Assembly (NCBI GenBank): GCA_030665705.1
Contig: DAOUZG010000094.1
Location: forward strand, 1 to 7,175
DNA length: 7,175 nucleotides
Direction: 5' to 3'
From: Deltaproteobacteria bacterium
Lineage (GTDB): Bacteria > Myxococcota_A > UBA9160 > SZUA-336
Position numbers and translations under genes: made by a program. Below the pieces are notes generated by a model. The model did not search any database. It was not told the origin of the DNA and worked only from the letters and a program-made list of their open reading frames with translations. Numbering within the stretch: the stretch's first letter is position 1; each line of letters opens with the position of its first letter. Positions 1-7,175 of this stretch are shown here, piece after piece.

Positions 1-1635
1 GGTTGGCTGCATCTGCTCAGCAACCTCTTCCTCTTCTTCCTGGCAGCTCCCCCGGTCGAGGATCGCTGGGGGCGGCCGCTGTTCGGCGCGTTCTACCTGC
101 TGGCCGGCATCTTCGCGGGCGGCACCCACGGCTGGATGACCAGCTCGCCCGAGCTACCGCTCGTGGGCGCGTCCGGCGCGATCGCCGGGGTGCTGGGAGT
201 TTTCTTCGTGCGCTTCTGGGCCACGAAAATCAGGTTCTTCTACTTCATATTTCTCGGCTTCTTCATACGTACGGGCACCTTCGAAGCACCGGCCTGGCTC
301 ATGCTGCCCCTCTGGTTCGCGAACGAGCTCTTCAACATCTGGATCACGTCAACATTCGGGATCGAGGCCGGAGTCGCCTATTGGGCGCACGTGGGAGGCT
401 TTGCGTTCGGGGTCCTCTTCGCACTGATGGTGAAAAGTCATCGTCTCGAAGAGCGCTTCATCCATGCGGCCATCGAGGAGAAGGTCACACTGCTCGACGG
501 CAACCCCGTCATCGAAGAGGCGATGCAGGCCCGGGAGCAGGGCAACGTCGAGAAGGCGTACGGGCTTCTCGAGAAGGCCAGCCTCGAGAACTCCAACGAT
601 CCCGACGTCGCCGTCGTCTTCTGGGACACGGCCGTGAGAGCGGGACGAGCGGAGGCGGCGGTTCCCGCGCTCAGCCGTGCGATCCGTTCCTGCGTCGTAC
701 GCGGCGAGGTCGAGCAGGCCGGTGAGTACTGGCTGGAGATGTGCAAGTGGGCGCCTTCGGCGCGGCTCGATCCCACCGCGCTATTCAAGCTCGCGGCGAA
801 CCTCTTCGAGCGGGGGGAGGATGCCAAGGCTGCGCGGGCGCTCGAGCAGGCGCTCGATCCGACGAACTCAGGGCTCGGGCCGGGGCTGGCACTGCGCATC
901 GTCGAGCTAGCCCGGGAGCGCGTGCCGCGCGCGGCTCTGAGCGCCGCGCGACGGGCCCTCGAGTTTCCCGATCTGCACGAAGCGAAGCGCGCGCGCATCC
1001 TCGAGCTCGTATCGGAGCTGGAGGCGAGCGGCGCGGACAGTGCGCCCATGCCCTCCTCACCCGATCAGGGCGGCGGCGACCCCTCCGCCCCGTGGGAGAA
1101 GCCCGGCGCAATCGTACTCCGAGACGACTGGGACGAGCAGGAAGACGAGAAGACACGAGGTCACACGGCCTCCGAGTTCGAGAAATTCAACGAGTTCGTC
1201 TCGATGGCACGGTTCAGCGTCGTCAAGGTTGTCGAGGCCGCTCCCACGCTCCTCGCCGATGGCGCCCTCCAACTCCGCCTCGACGATGAAAGCAATGGCC
1301 GAATTGGCTACCGCAAGATCAATGCCATTGCGGTGGGCAAGGTCGATGGGCTGGCCGATAAACCCGTCGTCCTCATCGACTTGCTCCTGAACTGGAACGA
1401 TCTCGACGCAGAGGAGCTTCGTATCCTCCGGCTGCGCAGCGACGGCTTCGAACCCTCCCTGCTCCTCCCTTCGGCGCCGGAGGCATCCGAGCCGCTGGGG
1501 ATGTTCGTAGAGGAACTCCTCGCGCGGAGCAGGGCAAAGCCTCTCCCGGACCGCGACAGCGCCTGCGGCCGCCCATTGCACGAGTTCGAAAGCCTGGAGG
1601 CCTACCAGCGGGAGGTGCTCCAGGTCGAGGAATAG
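1..1635 (+). CDS. Rhomboid family intramembrane serine protease with TPR-like C-terminal tail (5' partial)
   Basis: The frame is open from base 1 to the TAG at 1633-1635, giving 544 visible residues; the true start and first transmembrane helix lie upstream of the window. Seen: the helix-2 HLLSN motif (His codon at 10, Asn codon at 22), the catalytic GASG motif with Ser at 172-174, and the partner His in WAHVGG at 388-390. Together these are the Ser-His dyad and oxyanion residues of an active rhomboid, which cleaves transmembrane substrates within the membrane. About six hydrophobic segments lie before base 440. From about 480 to 1030 follow amphipathic helical pairs (such as REQGNVEKAYGLLEKA and LFERGEDAKAARALEQAL) resembling TPR repeats. 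A Pro/Gly/acidic linker spans about 1030-1170, then a roughly 145-residue terminal domain that I do not recognise. The tail is probably cytoplasmic and may bind partners or substrates (inference). An internal ATG at 136 is not the start, since the rhomboid core begins before it. Confidence 0.9.
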   Translation, partial: GWLHLLSNLFLFFLAAPPVEDRWGRPLFGAFYLLAGIFAGGTHGWMTSSPELPLVGASGAIAGVLGVFFVRFWATKIRFFYFIFLGFFIRTGTFEAPAWLMLPLWFANELFNIWITSTFGIEAGVAYWAHVGGFAFGVLFALMVKSHRLEERFIHAAIEEKVTLLDGNPVIEEAMQAREQGNVEKAYGLLEKASLENSNDPDVAVVFWDTAVRAGRAEAAVPALSRAIRSCVVRGEVEQAGEYWLEMCKWAPSARLDPTALFKLAANLFERGEDAKAARALEQALDPTNSGLGPGLALRIVELARERVPRAALSAARRALEFPDLHEAKRARILELVSELEASGADSAPMPSSPDQGGGDPSAPWEKPGAIVLRDDWDEQEDEKTRGHTASEFEKFNEFVSMARFSVVKVVEAAPTLLADGALQLRLDDESNGRIGYRKINAIAVGKVDGLADKPVVLIDLLLNWNDLDAEELRILRLRSDGFEPSLLLPSAPEASEPLGMFVEELLARSRAKPLPDRDSACGRPLHEFESLEAYQREVLQVEE

Positions 1636-1710
1636 AAGAGGCCCTTCGGTTTCAAACGCGACCCGACCCAGACTTCGAGATTGCCCTTCCGTCGGATTGC
1701 CGGGTGCGGC

Positions 1711-3960
1711 CTAGCCGGGGATCTCCTTGCCGAGATACCGGGCCATGAGGTCGAGCAATCGAGCGTGATTGATGGGCTTGGTGGCGAAGTCGTCGAACCC
1801 GGCCCGCAAGCATCGTTCTCGATCGCTCTCCATGGCGTAGGCCGTAAGCGCAATGACCGGTCTCTCGTAGCCCGACTGACGGAGCTGGGACGTCGCACTC
1901 AAACCATCCATCTCGGGCATGTCCACATCCATGAGAATGACATCGTAGGGGCTCTCGGCATCCCGAGCCTCGAGTGCCTTCTGAAGCGCGATCCTCCCGT
2001 TGTCAGCCACGTCGACCTCGAGCCCCGACTTGCGGAGCAGCAGCTCGATCAGACGCTGGCAGTCGACCCCATCCTCTGCGACCAGCACCCGGCCCTCGAG
2101 CTGCGGCGTGGGCGTGGAGGGCGGCGGCTCGGGCTGCTCGAGCGCCTCTAACGGGTTTTCGATCATCGGTACCCCGGTGAGCGGCCCCGTTTCGATCGTC
2201 ACCGCAAAGGCACTTCCCTCCCCCGGTGTGCTTCGCGCGCTGATCTCACCACCGAGGAGCCCGGCCAGGCGCTTGCAGATCGCCAGGCCGAGTCCGGTGC
2301 CCCCGAAACGGCGCGAGGTCGAAGGTTCGGCCTGCGTGAACGGCTCGAACAACCTCGCCTGTTGCTCGGGTGGGATTCCGACTCCCGTATCGAAGACCTC
2401 GAAGCGGACGCGCGGGTTCGACGCTTCCGGCAGGTCCTGGAGCTGCACGATCAGACCGACCCTGCCATGGTCCGTGAACTTGATCGCGTTCCCCAGCAAG
2501 TTGACGAGAATCTGGCGAAGGCGTGTCGGGTCGTTCGTCACCCTCTCCGGGAGAGGACCGCGGCACTCCACCTCGAACCCGAGACCCTTCTCCATCGCGC
2601 GCGCCCGCATCAGGGAGTTCACCTCCCAGACGACCTGCCACGGAGAGAAAGGGATCCGCTCTACGCCGAGACGGCCAGCCTCGAGCTTCGAGAGGTCGAG
2701 GATGTCGTTGACGATGCGGAGCAGGTGCTCTCCGTTCTGCCGGATGATCTGCACGGAGGCCGCGCGTTCCTCCGCTGTCTTGTCCGGATCGTCCAGGAGT
2801 TCTAGGTAGCCCAGAATGGCCGTCATGGGAGTGCGGATCTCGTGACTGATGTGTGCGAGGAACGCGCTCTTCGCGCGATTGGCGGCCTCCGCGGAAAATC
2901 GAGCGACGCGGAGCTCGCGGGCGGCTCGATCGGCCTTCTCGAGACGTTGCTCGGCCGTAGCGAGGCTGTGCCCGATCTGGAGGGAGCGCGCCGTCAGCCG
3001 CTCGTTTGCTCGACTGAGGAGCTCCTCGGACGACACCGGCCGACCCACATCCAGGTCGAACCGTGTTGCGGCCTTCGTAATCTCCGGTTCGATCCGGGAC
3101 AGGATTCCCTCCAGGACCGATTCCGAGAGGCCCAGGACAGACTGCGCGAGCTCGCGCAGGCGCACGACGGCGTTGGGATCGTCGGTGAAGCAGACCACCT
3201 TCCCGACCTGTGCCGCGACCCGTAGGACCCGCGCGAGCTGGATCTCGACCGAATCCTCTCCGTCCGCAGCAAGCAGTCGATGGTGGGCTGCAATCGGACG
3301 CCAGAGGATGGAGGGTAGACCCCAGCTCCGGATGAGAGCGCTGCCCACCTCCATGTGGTCCGTTCCCAGCTCCGCCCGCTCGAGCACCCACAGCTCCTCG
3401 GCCGACTCCCCGAGGCGGCGAAGGACCCCCTCGTACTGCTCCGGCATCGCTCGGTGTAGCGCCAGCACGCCGATGTCCTGCAGGAGTCCGGCGACGTAGG
3501 CTTCGTCCTGGAGGGTCGGTTCGCTGCCCACCAGATGTCGCGAGACCAGCGCCGTTGTCAGCGCATGCCGCCAGTGGAGCTTGGGATCAAACGCGGACTC
3601 CTCCGCCGTCTTCGTCGCCCCAGAAGCGACCGTGAAGCTCAGCACGATGCTCTCGATCCTCTGTACGCCGAGCGCCCGGATCGCCTGCGGAATGGTGGAC
3701 GTGGGGCGCGCGGTATCCACCTCCGGTCCATTGGCAGCCCGCAGAAGCTTCGCCGTAAGCACGGGGTCGCACGCGATCACGGAAGGGAGAGCGTCGAGGT
3801 CAGGATCCCCCCGCGTGATCAGATCGAGCACTCTCGCCACGATGCCCGACGGCGAGGGCAGATCCGACCTCTCGAGCACGCGCTGTAACACTTCGAGATT
3901 CAGGCCCGTTTCTCCCTGCCACCGGTTGGAAGTGGGCCCCTCATCGATCGGCTTCCTCAC
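1711..3960 (-). CDS. HDOD domain–hybrid histidine kinase with C-terminal receiver (749 aa)
   Basis: Probably a cytoplasmic signalling kinase: I see no transmembrane segment or signal peptide. Domain order: HDOD at about residues 23-230 ([28 protein letters not shown]); a helical, coiled-coil-like linker at about 310-360; HisKA with phospho-acceptor His373 in ISHEIRTP; HATPase_c with N-box Asn491, DTGVGIP at 524-530 and GGTGLGLA at 552-559; a Pro-rich linker at about 605-620; and a REC domain at about 623-745 with acidic pair Glu629/Asp630, phospho-acceptor Asp678, Thr706 and Lys728. All kinase and receiver residues are intact. In the HDOD the canonical HD pair reads Gln161-Asp162, in keeping with HDOD domains as non-catalytic relatives of HD hydrolases. 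There is no Hpt or DNA-binding output domain, so a phosphorelay to a separate Hpt protein is likely (inference). The start is GTG (CAC at 3958-3960) with no convincing ribosome binding site; an in-frame stop lies not far upstream. It sits 39 bp after the sulfatase-like gene and may be translated from the same message. Confidence 0.93.
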   Translation of the reverse strand: MRKPIDEGPTSNRWQGETGLNLEVLQRVLERSDLPSPSGIVARVLDLITRGDPDLDALPSVIACDPVLTAKLLRAANGPEVDTARPTSTIPQAIRALGVQRIESIVLSFTVASGATKTAEESAFDPKLHWRHALTTALVSRHLVGSEPTLQDEAYVAGLLQDIGVLALHRAMPEQYEGVLRRLGESAEELWVLERAELGTDHMEVGSALIRSWGLPSILWRPIAAHHRLLAADGEDSVEIQLARVLRVAAQVGKVVCFTDDPNAVVRLRELAQSVLGLSESVLEGILSRIEPEITKAATRFDLDVGRPVSSEELLSRANERLTARSLQIGHSLATAEQRLEKADRAARELRVARFSAEAANRAKSAFLAHISHEIRTPMTAILGYLELLDDPDKTAEERAASVQIIRQNGEHLLRIVNDILDLSKLEAGRLGVERIPFSPWQVVWEVNSLMRARAMEKGLGFEVECRGPLPERVTNDPTRLRQILVNLLGNAIKFTDHGRVGLIVQLQDLPEASNPRVRFEVFDTGVGIPPEQQARLFEPFTQAEPSTSRRFGGTGLGLAICKRLAGLLGGEISARSTPGEGSAFAVTIETGPLTGVPMIENPLEALEQPEPPPSTPTPQLEGRVLVAEDGVDCQRLIELLLRKSGLEVDVADNGRIALQKALEARDAESPYDVILMDVDMPEMDGLSATSQLRQSGYERPVIALTAYAMESDRERCLRAGFDDFATKPINHARLLDLMARYLGKEIPG

Positions 3961-3999
3961 GGCAAGGCTTAATGGGGGAAGGGGTCACGTCGGCGGGAC

Positions 4000-5448
4000 T
4001 CACTCTCCGACGTAGCCGAGGGCGCGCAGCCGGTCCCGCAACGCCTTCGAGAAGACCAGGTCCTTGGTCGGCAACGGGCCGGTCTCCGCGAGAAGCGGTT
4101 CCGCGCGTCCGAGGAGGGTGCGCACGCGTTGCGGGTGCTCGCCGGACCGGTCGTTCGTCATCGAGGGATCCGTCGCGAGATCGTAGAGCTCGGCGTCGCC
4201 ACCATCACTCGAAACCACGGCCTCCTCGCCGGTGCGATAGAGGACCCACTTCCGAGCGAGCCGCCCACCCACGACGCTCGCCAGCACGGGGTCGGGCCAC
4301 GCGATCGCGACGATGGGATCGCTTCGGGGCGTGTTGGCCATCACGGGATCGAGCGATCCAGCGGGCGCTTCGAGACCGGCGAGCTCCCGCAGCATCGGGT
4401 TGAGATCGTGAAGCTGCACCGGAGTCGACACGCGGACGCCGGCCGGCAGCCGCCCGGGGGCCGCGATGACCAGAGGCACCCGCACGAGCTCGGGGTAGAC
4501 GTGTCCGCGGTGCTCGAGCAGCCCGTGCTCTCCGAACAACTCGCCATGGTCCGAGGTGACCGCGACGATGCTCTGGTCCCGTCCCCTTCCCTCGTACCAC
4601 CGCGCTAAGACGGCGGCCACCAGCTCGTCGACGAGCGCGAGCTCACCGTCGTAGAGGTCCAGGAGAAGCTCCATCCCTTCGGGAGGGATCTGGAGCGAGC
4701 CCCTGAGATAGCTCTCTACCCCCGAGACCTCGACCTCCTCGTTCTTGCGAAGGTCGACGCCCCGGAGCTCGCCCTCGACGAGATAGGGGCGTACCCACTC
4801 GGGTGCCGATTCGGGATCGAGCTCGCTCCGCCGCGCCGCTACCCAGGAATTTCCTGTCTCGGTGTAGGGCGCGTGCGCGGTCATCAAATTGATGAACAGA
4901 AACAGCGGTCGCGTTTGCGGACGGGCGAGGACCTCCCAGGCGTGCTCCACCACACCGCGGTCTCCCTCGATCTGGTAAGCCTCTTGGAATCCTCGCACGA
5001 GTCCCAGCTCGGGCGTAAGCAGCTCATTGGCCGCGATCGACACCGTGTCGTAGCCCGCTCGAACGAAGTGCTCCGCCAGCGTTGGGAGGTCGGACCGCAT
5101 TCGGGTCGCCACAGCTTCATCGTGTGGCCAGACTCCGTCTTCCGGCTCTCCCACGGCGAAGTGCGCGCCGTGAACCGTGGGAGGTTCGCCCGTAAAGAGC
5201 GAAGCGTGACTCGGCCAGGTCCAGACCCCGGCCGTCGTACAGTCATCGAAGACGACCCCGGCCGCCGCGAGACGCTCGAGGTAAGGACTCGTGGGTCGGT
5301 CGTGACCGTAGAGCGAAAGGCGATCGGCGCGCACGGTGTCCATGACCACCAGCAGGACGTCGGGCGAGCGTGCGCCCTGCGGGTCACACGCGGTAAGCCC
5401 GAGCAGAAGTGTGGCCACGCGCACGCACCGGGACGTTGTGAACCTCAC
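4000..5448 (-). CDS. Sulfatase-superfamily (alkaline phosphatase fold) lipoprotein, Thr-type active site (482 aa)
   Basis: The N-terminus has a short basic region, a hydrophobic core and lipobox LTAC with Cys21, so it is predicted to be an exported lipoprotein; Asp22 at +2 would favour inner-membrane retention by the enterobacterial rule, which may not hold here. The sulfatase fold is clear: LLVVMDTVRADRLS with metal ligand Asp37, a WTWPSHASLFTG active-site loop, and TSDHGELFGEHG with Asp300 and His301. Classical sulfatases carry C/S-x-P-S-R, whose Cys or Ser becomes formylglycine; here the equivalent is Thr77-Trp-Pro-Ser-His81. Thr is the nucleophile in related phosphotransferases and phosphodiesterases of this superfamily, so the substrate may be a phosphoester rather than a sulfate ester (inference; substrate unknown). 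The start is GTG at 5446-5448. The frame stays open back to the rpmE2 stop but has no other start codon there, and the only purine-rich tract (GAGG) abuts the GTG, so the start is slightly uncertain. It lies 60 bp after rpmE2 and 39 bp before the kinase. Confidence 0.9.
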   Translation of the reverse strand: MRFTTSRCVRVATLLLGLTACDPQGARSPDVLLVVMDTVRADRLSLYGHDRPTSPYLERLAAAGVVFDDCTTAGVWTWPSHASLFTGEPPTVHGAHFAVGEPEDGVWPHDEAVATRMRSDLPTLAEHFVRAGYDTVSIAANELLTPELGLVRGFQEAYQIEGDRGVVEHAWEVLARPQTRPLFLFINLMTAHAPYTETGNSWVAARRSELDPESAPEWVRPYLVEGELRGVDLRKNEEVEVSGVESYLRGSLQIPPEGMELLLDLYDGELALVDELVAAVLARWYEGRGRDQSIVAVTSDHGELFGEHGLLEHRGHVYPELVRVPLVIAAPGRLPAGVRVSTPVQLHDLNPMLRELAGLEAPAGSLDPVMANTPRSDPIVAIAWPDPVLASVVGGRLARKWVLYRTGEEAVVSSDGGDAELYDLATDPSMTNDRSGEHPQRVRTLLGRAEPLLAETGPLPTKDLVFSKALRDRLRALGYVGE

Positions 5449-5508
5449 CCTCGTCGTATCGGCTGATCTGCGTACCGCTGAACGTCGGGTGCAGCTGGAA
5501 GAGCGGGG

Positions 5509-5766
5509 CTAGGACTTCTTCTTCTTGCCCCGGTCGTAGCGCTTGCGGAACCGATCGATCTTCCCGTCCGCGTCGACCTCGCGCTGTCGCCCCGTCCAGA
5601 AGGGATGGCTATGGGACGAGATCTCGAGACGGATCACGGGCATCTCCTCGCCGTCCACCACCTTCGTGCCCTTGGAGGTCGCAGTCGAGCGGGAAACCCA
5701 CTCCTTGCCCGTCGCCACGTCGACGAACAGGACCTTGGGGTAGTTGGGGTGGATTTCGTCCTTCAC
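5509..5766 (-). CDS. rpmE2: Ribosomal protein bL31, type B (85 aa)
   Basis: A small protein of the large ribosomal subunit that bridges to the 30S head. The sequence matches type B bL31: MKDEIHPNYPKVLFVD at the start, a central ISSHSHPFWTGRQ and the DRFRKRY motif before a Lys-rich tail. It has no cysteine at all, so it lacks the zinc-binding CxxC pairs of type A bL31; type B forms are known as zinc-independent and in several bacteria are induced when zinc is scarce. The length is normal for the family. The start is GTG (CAC at 5764-5766) with a GGAG ribosome binding site 6 nt upstream. The gene begins 11 bp after the rpsN stop, so the two are almost certainly co-transcribed and perhaps translationally coupled. 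Confidence 0.96.
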   Translation of the reverse strand: MKDEIHPNYPKVLFVDVATGKEWVSRSTATSKGTKVVDGEEMPVIRLEISSHSHPFWTGRQREVDADGKIDRFRKRYDRGKKKKS

Positions 5767-5772
5767 GGCCGG

Positions 5773-5776
5773 CTCC
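5773..5776 (-). promoter_or_regulatory. Ribosome binding site of rpmE2
   Basis: GGAG on the minus strand, 6 nt before the GTG and just after the rpsN TAG at 5778-5780. It supports the GTG start, since no ATG is available at the N-terminus of this conserved protein. Confidence 0.65.
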
Positions 5777-5777
5777 G

Positions 5778-6083
5778 CTACCAGCTCGATTTCGTCATCC
5801 CGGGGATCTTCCCCTCCAGCGCGAGCTGTCGGAGCATGATCCGAGAGAGACCGAACTTCTGATACCCCCCGCGCGCTCGCCCCGTCAGCAGGCAGCGCCG
5901 GGTCAGGCGCGTCCGGCAGGAGTTCCGGGGAAGCTTCTCGAGGGCCGCCTGTGCCTCCAACTTCTCATCCAGCGAGACCTCGGCGTCCTTGAGGACCTTG
6001 CGCAGCTCGCCCCTGCGCGCGGCGTACCGGGCGATCAGCCGCTCGCGTTTGCGATCCCGGTGGACTTGAGAGGTCTTGGCCAT
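5778..6083 (-). CDS. rpsN: Ribosomal protein uS14, long zinc-free form (101 aa)
   Basis: A component of the 30S head near the decoding region. It is the roughly 100-residue long form of uS14, with N-terminal [16 protein letters not shown], the [15 protein letters not shown] core and the near-invariant C-terminal IPGMTKSSW. Two cysteines are present (NSCRTR and RRCLL) but not the paired CxxC motifs of the short zinc-binding form, so this is a C-minus type. The gene is not in an S10/spc ribosomal operon; instead it leads a string followed by rpmE2, the kind of detached pairing seen for zinc-sparing paralogues. Whether it is the genome's only uS14 cannot be told from this window. The ATG start at 6081-6083 has an AAGGA ribosome binding site 5 nt upstream. 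Confidence 0.96.
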   Translation of the reverse strand: MAKTSQVHRDRKRERLIARYAARRGELRKVLKDAEVSLDEKLEAQAALEKLPRNSCRTRLTRRCLLTGRARGGYQKFGLSRIMLRQLALEGKIPGMTKSSW

Positions 6084-6088
6084 GCGCG

Positions 6089-6093
6089 TCCTT
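6089..6093 (-). promoter_or_regulatory. Ribosome binding site of rpsN
   Basis: AAGGA on the minus strand (TCCTT on plus), 5 nt before the ATG. The spacing is slightly short but usable, and the downstream protein starts exactly as the family does. Confidence 0.6.
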
Positions 6094-6158
6094 CGCTCCC
6101 CCGCGGTCCCCCAGCAACCGCGACTGGGCCGCCGGTCCGGGGGTCGGGCAGGGGGGGA

Positions 6159-6186
6159 AGGGTAGCCCGCGGCCGGCCCCGTGCAA
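6159..6186 (-). promoter_or_regulatory. Possible promoter of the rpsN–rpmE2 string
   Basis: On the minus strand TTGCAC (6181-6186) and TACCCT (6159-6164) are 16 bp apart. Each matches the sigma-70 consensus only at 3 of 6 positions, though these include the important TTG and the TA...T of the -10. It would give a leader of roughly 70 nt. In this very GC-rich DNA the match could be chance. No AT-rich dyad that could be a Zur operator is visible nearby. Confidence 0.25.
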
Positions 6187-6237
6187 GGCGACGCTCAAGG
6201 CCCTCCAGGGGCTGGCCGATCCGCCGAATGCCCCTCC

Positions 6238-6241
6238 GGAG
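6238..6241 (+). promoter_or_regulatory. Ribosome binding site deciding the TTG start of the AAA+ gene
   Basis: GGAG followed by 8 nt and then TTG at 6250-6252. This is better placed than anything in front of the alternative in-frame GTG at 6181, and the conserved family sequence begins just after the TTG. Confidence 0.55.
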
Positions 6242-6249
6242 ACTCCTCC

Positions 6250-7175
6250 TTGCCCGTACCCACGACCGTTCACGACCTCCGGACCCTGATCCTCTCGTTT
6301 CACCCGCTGATCGTGCTCGACACCCTCGAGGAGGAGCGAGCTCGAGAGTTGCTCCGTGCCGCCGCGCGGGATCTCGGGATGCCGCTCTTCGAGTGGACCG
6401 TGACGAGGGGCCTCCTCCAGGACCCGGACGGACGCCCCATCCACGGAAGTACGAAGCCCGTGACGCTGCTCCAGCACCTCGGGGGATTGACCATCGAGGG
6501 GATCTTCTGGCTCCACGACCTCCCCCGCTTGCTGGACGATCCGGGAGTGGCCCGGGAGCTTCGGGAGCTCCTGGCACGCTTCGCCGGGACGCGCTCCGCC
6601 CTCATCGTGGAGGACGACCCAGGCTCGCTCCCCCCCGACGTAGAGCGACAGTCGGCCTACCTCCGGCTCGAGCTTCCCTCCCGAGAGGAGCTGCGCCGGG
6701 TGGTGTCGTCGGTCTGCCGCTCCTTCCGAACGCGGAATCCGAGGCCCGTGGAGCTCAGCCCGGAAGACCTGGAGCGCCTCCTCGACGCACTCAGGGGGAT
6801 GACCGCAAACCAGGCCCGCCAGGTCGTGGCCTACGCAGCCCTGGCCGACGGTCGATTCAGCGCGGAGAACATCCGCACCGTCCAGGAGCGCAAGGCACGG
6901 CTCCTCCAGCAGTCCAGCGCACTCGAGTACTTTCCCGCCGAGGACAACCCCTTCGAGCTAGGCGGCTTCCAGAGGCTGAAGAGCTGGCTCGAGCGGGCGC
7001 AGGTGGGGTTCGGACCGGAGGCGCGGGCCCTCGACCTGCCCGCCCCCCGGGGGGTCCTCCTCGTGGGGGTGCAGGGGTGTGGTAAGTCGCTTGCCGCGAA
7101 GGTCATCGCCCGCTCCTGGGGGCTTCCGCTGCTCAAGCTCGACGCCGGGCTTCTCTACGACAAGTACCTGGGCGA
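6250..7175 (+). CDS. Ycf46-like AAA+ family ATPase (3' partial)
   Basis: The frame is open from the in-frame stop at 6163-6165 to the right edge; 308 complete codons are visible from the chosen TTG. The N-terminal part resembles the Ycf46-type ATPases of cyanobacteria, plastids and many other bacteria: LILSFHPLIVLDTLEEERA, then LGMPLFEWTVTRGL, and IFWLHDLPRLLDDP, an inactive-looking RecA-like N-domain. A helical region follows, then GGFQRLKSWLERA, which leads into the AAA+ core. Walker A is GVQGCGKS at residues 273-280 (Lys codon at 7084), and the window ends at LYDKYLGE, the usual start of the pore-loop/YVGE region. Walker B, sensor motifs and the arginine finger are beyond the edge, as is roughly the last 40% of a usual 500-residue protein. 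The family's role is poorly defined, so I assign no substrate. It is transcribed divergently from rpsN. The alternative start is GTG at 6181, which would add 23 residues of low-complexity Gly/Ser/Pro sequence. Confidence 0.88.
   Translation, partial: MPVPTTVHDLRTLILSFHPLIVLDTLEEERARELLRAAARDLGMPLFEWTVTRGLLQDPDGRPIHGSTKPVTLLQHLGGLTIEGIFWLHDLPRLLDDPGVARELRELLARFAGTRSALIVEDDPGSLPPDVERQSAYLRLELPSREELRRVVSSVCRSFRTRNPRPVELSPEDLERLLDALRGMTANQARQVVAYAALADGRFSAENIRTVQERKARLLQQSSALEYFPAEDNPFELGGFQRLKSWLERAQVGFGPEARALDLPAPRGVLLVGVQGCGKSLAAKVIARSWGLPLLKLDAGLLYDKYLG

Noticed and set aside
136..138. ATG as the start of the rhomboid gene
   Set aside because: The HxxxN motif and a transmembrane helix are encoded in the same frame before it, so the gene begins outside the window.
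1636..1710. Possible bidirectional terminator in the 75-bp convergent gap
   Set aside because: Only short stems are present (GAAG/CTTC near 1635-1651 and a 4-bp GCCG/CGGC stem just after the kinase stop), without a T tract; too weak to call.
2246..3391. A 381-residue minus-strand frame inside the kinase gene
   Set aside because: Same strand, wrong frame, with Arg/Gly/Pro-rich composition; the kinase frame carries all expected motifs.
4873..5466. A 197-residue plus-strand frame opposite the sulfatase-like gene
   Set aside because: Antisense shadow of a gene with clear domain motifs; no ribosome binding site or recognisable protein.
6084..6249. Zur operator or riboswitch in front of rpsN
   Set aside because: No AT-rich dyad or structured leader stands out; the region is mostly G/C runs, including a seven-G tract near 6151-6157.
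6060..7085. A 341-residue plus-strand reading frame overlapping rpsN and the AAA+ gene
   Set aside because: It is Arg/Pro/Gly-rich low-complexity sequence typical of an off-frame in high-GC DNA; the frame one base over encodes a clear AAA+ ATPase.

Overview
This is a high-GC, gene-dense bacterial segment with four non-ATG starts. A lipobox-bearing predicted lipoprotein, an HDOD–histidine kinase–receiver fusion, a rhomboid fused to TPR-like repeats and a Ycf46-like AAA+ ATPase together suggest a Gram-negative of the deltaproteobacterial/Myxococcota-like type. The lineage is an inference from gene style; the sequence carries no taxonomic marker that decides it.

Layout: (1) 1-1635, plus strand: the 3' part of a rhomboid intramembrane serine protease with a long C-terminal tail of helical repeats and an unrecognised terminal domain. 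It converges on (2) a minus-strand block at 1711-6083. In transcription order this block is rpsN (uS14), rpmE2 (bL31 type B), a sulfatase-superfamily lipoprotein with Thr at the usual nucleophile position, and a soluble HDOD–histidine kinase–REC protein. The gaps are 11, 60 and 39 bp, so co-transcription is plausible. (3) A 166-bp divergent intergenic region at 6084-6249 holds the leader of rpsN and the ribosome binding site of (4) a Ycf46-like AAA+ ATPase at 6250-7175, which runs off the right edge just after its Walker A motif.

How the genes may work together: only rpsN–rpmE2 form an obvious functional pair, both 30S/50S ribosomal proteins in forms that need no zinc. The sulfatase-like lipoprotein and the kinase sit downstream in the same orientation with no clear shared pathway. 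The window contains no RNA gene, mobile element, CRISPR array or long repeat that I can see. No complete, unmistakably novel multi-gene system is visible. The most unusual items are the rhomboid–TPR–unknown-domain fusion, the HDOD-headed hybrid kinase, the Thr-type sulfatase fold protein, and the mixed ribosomal/signalling gene string.
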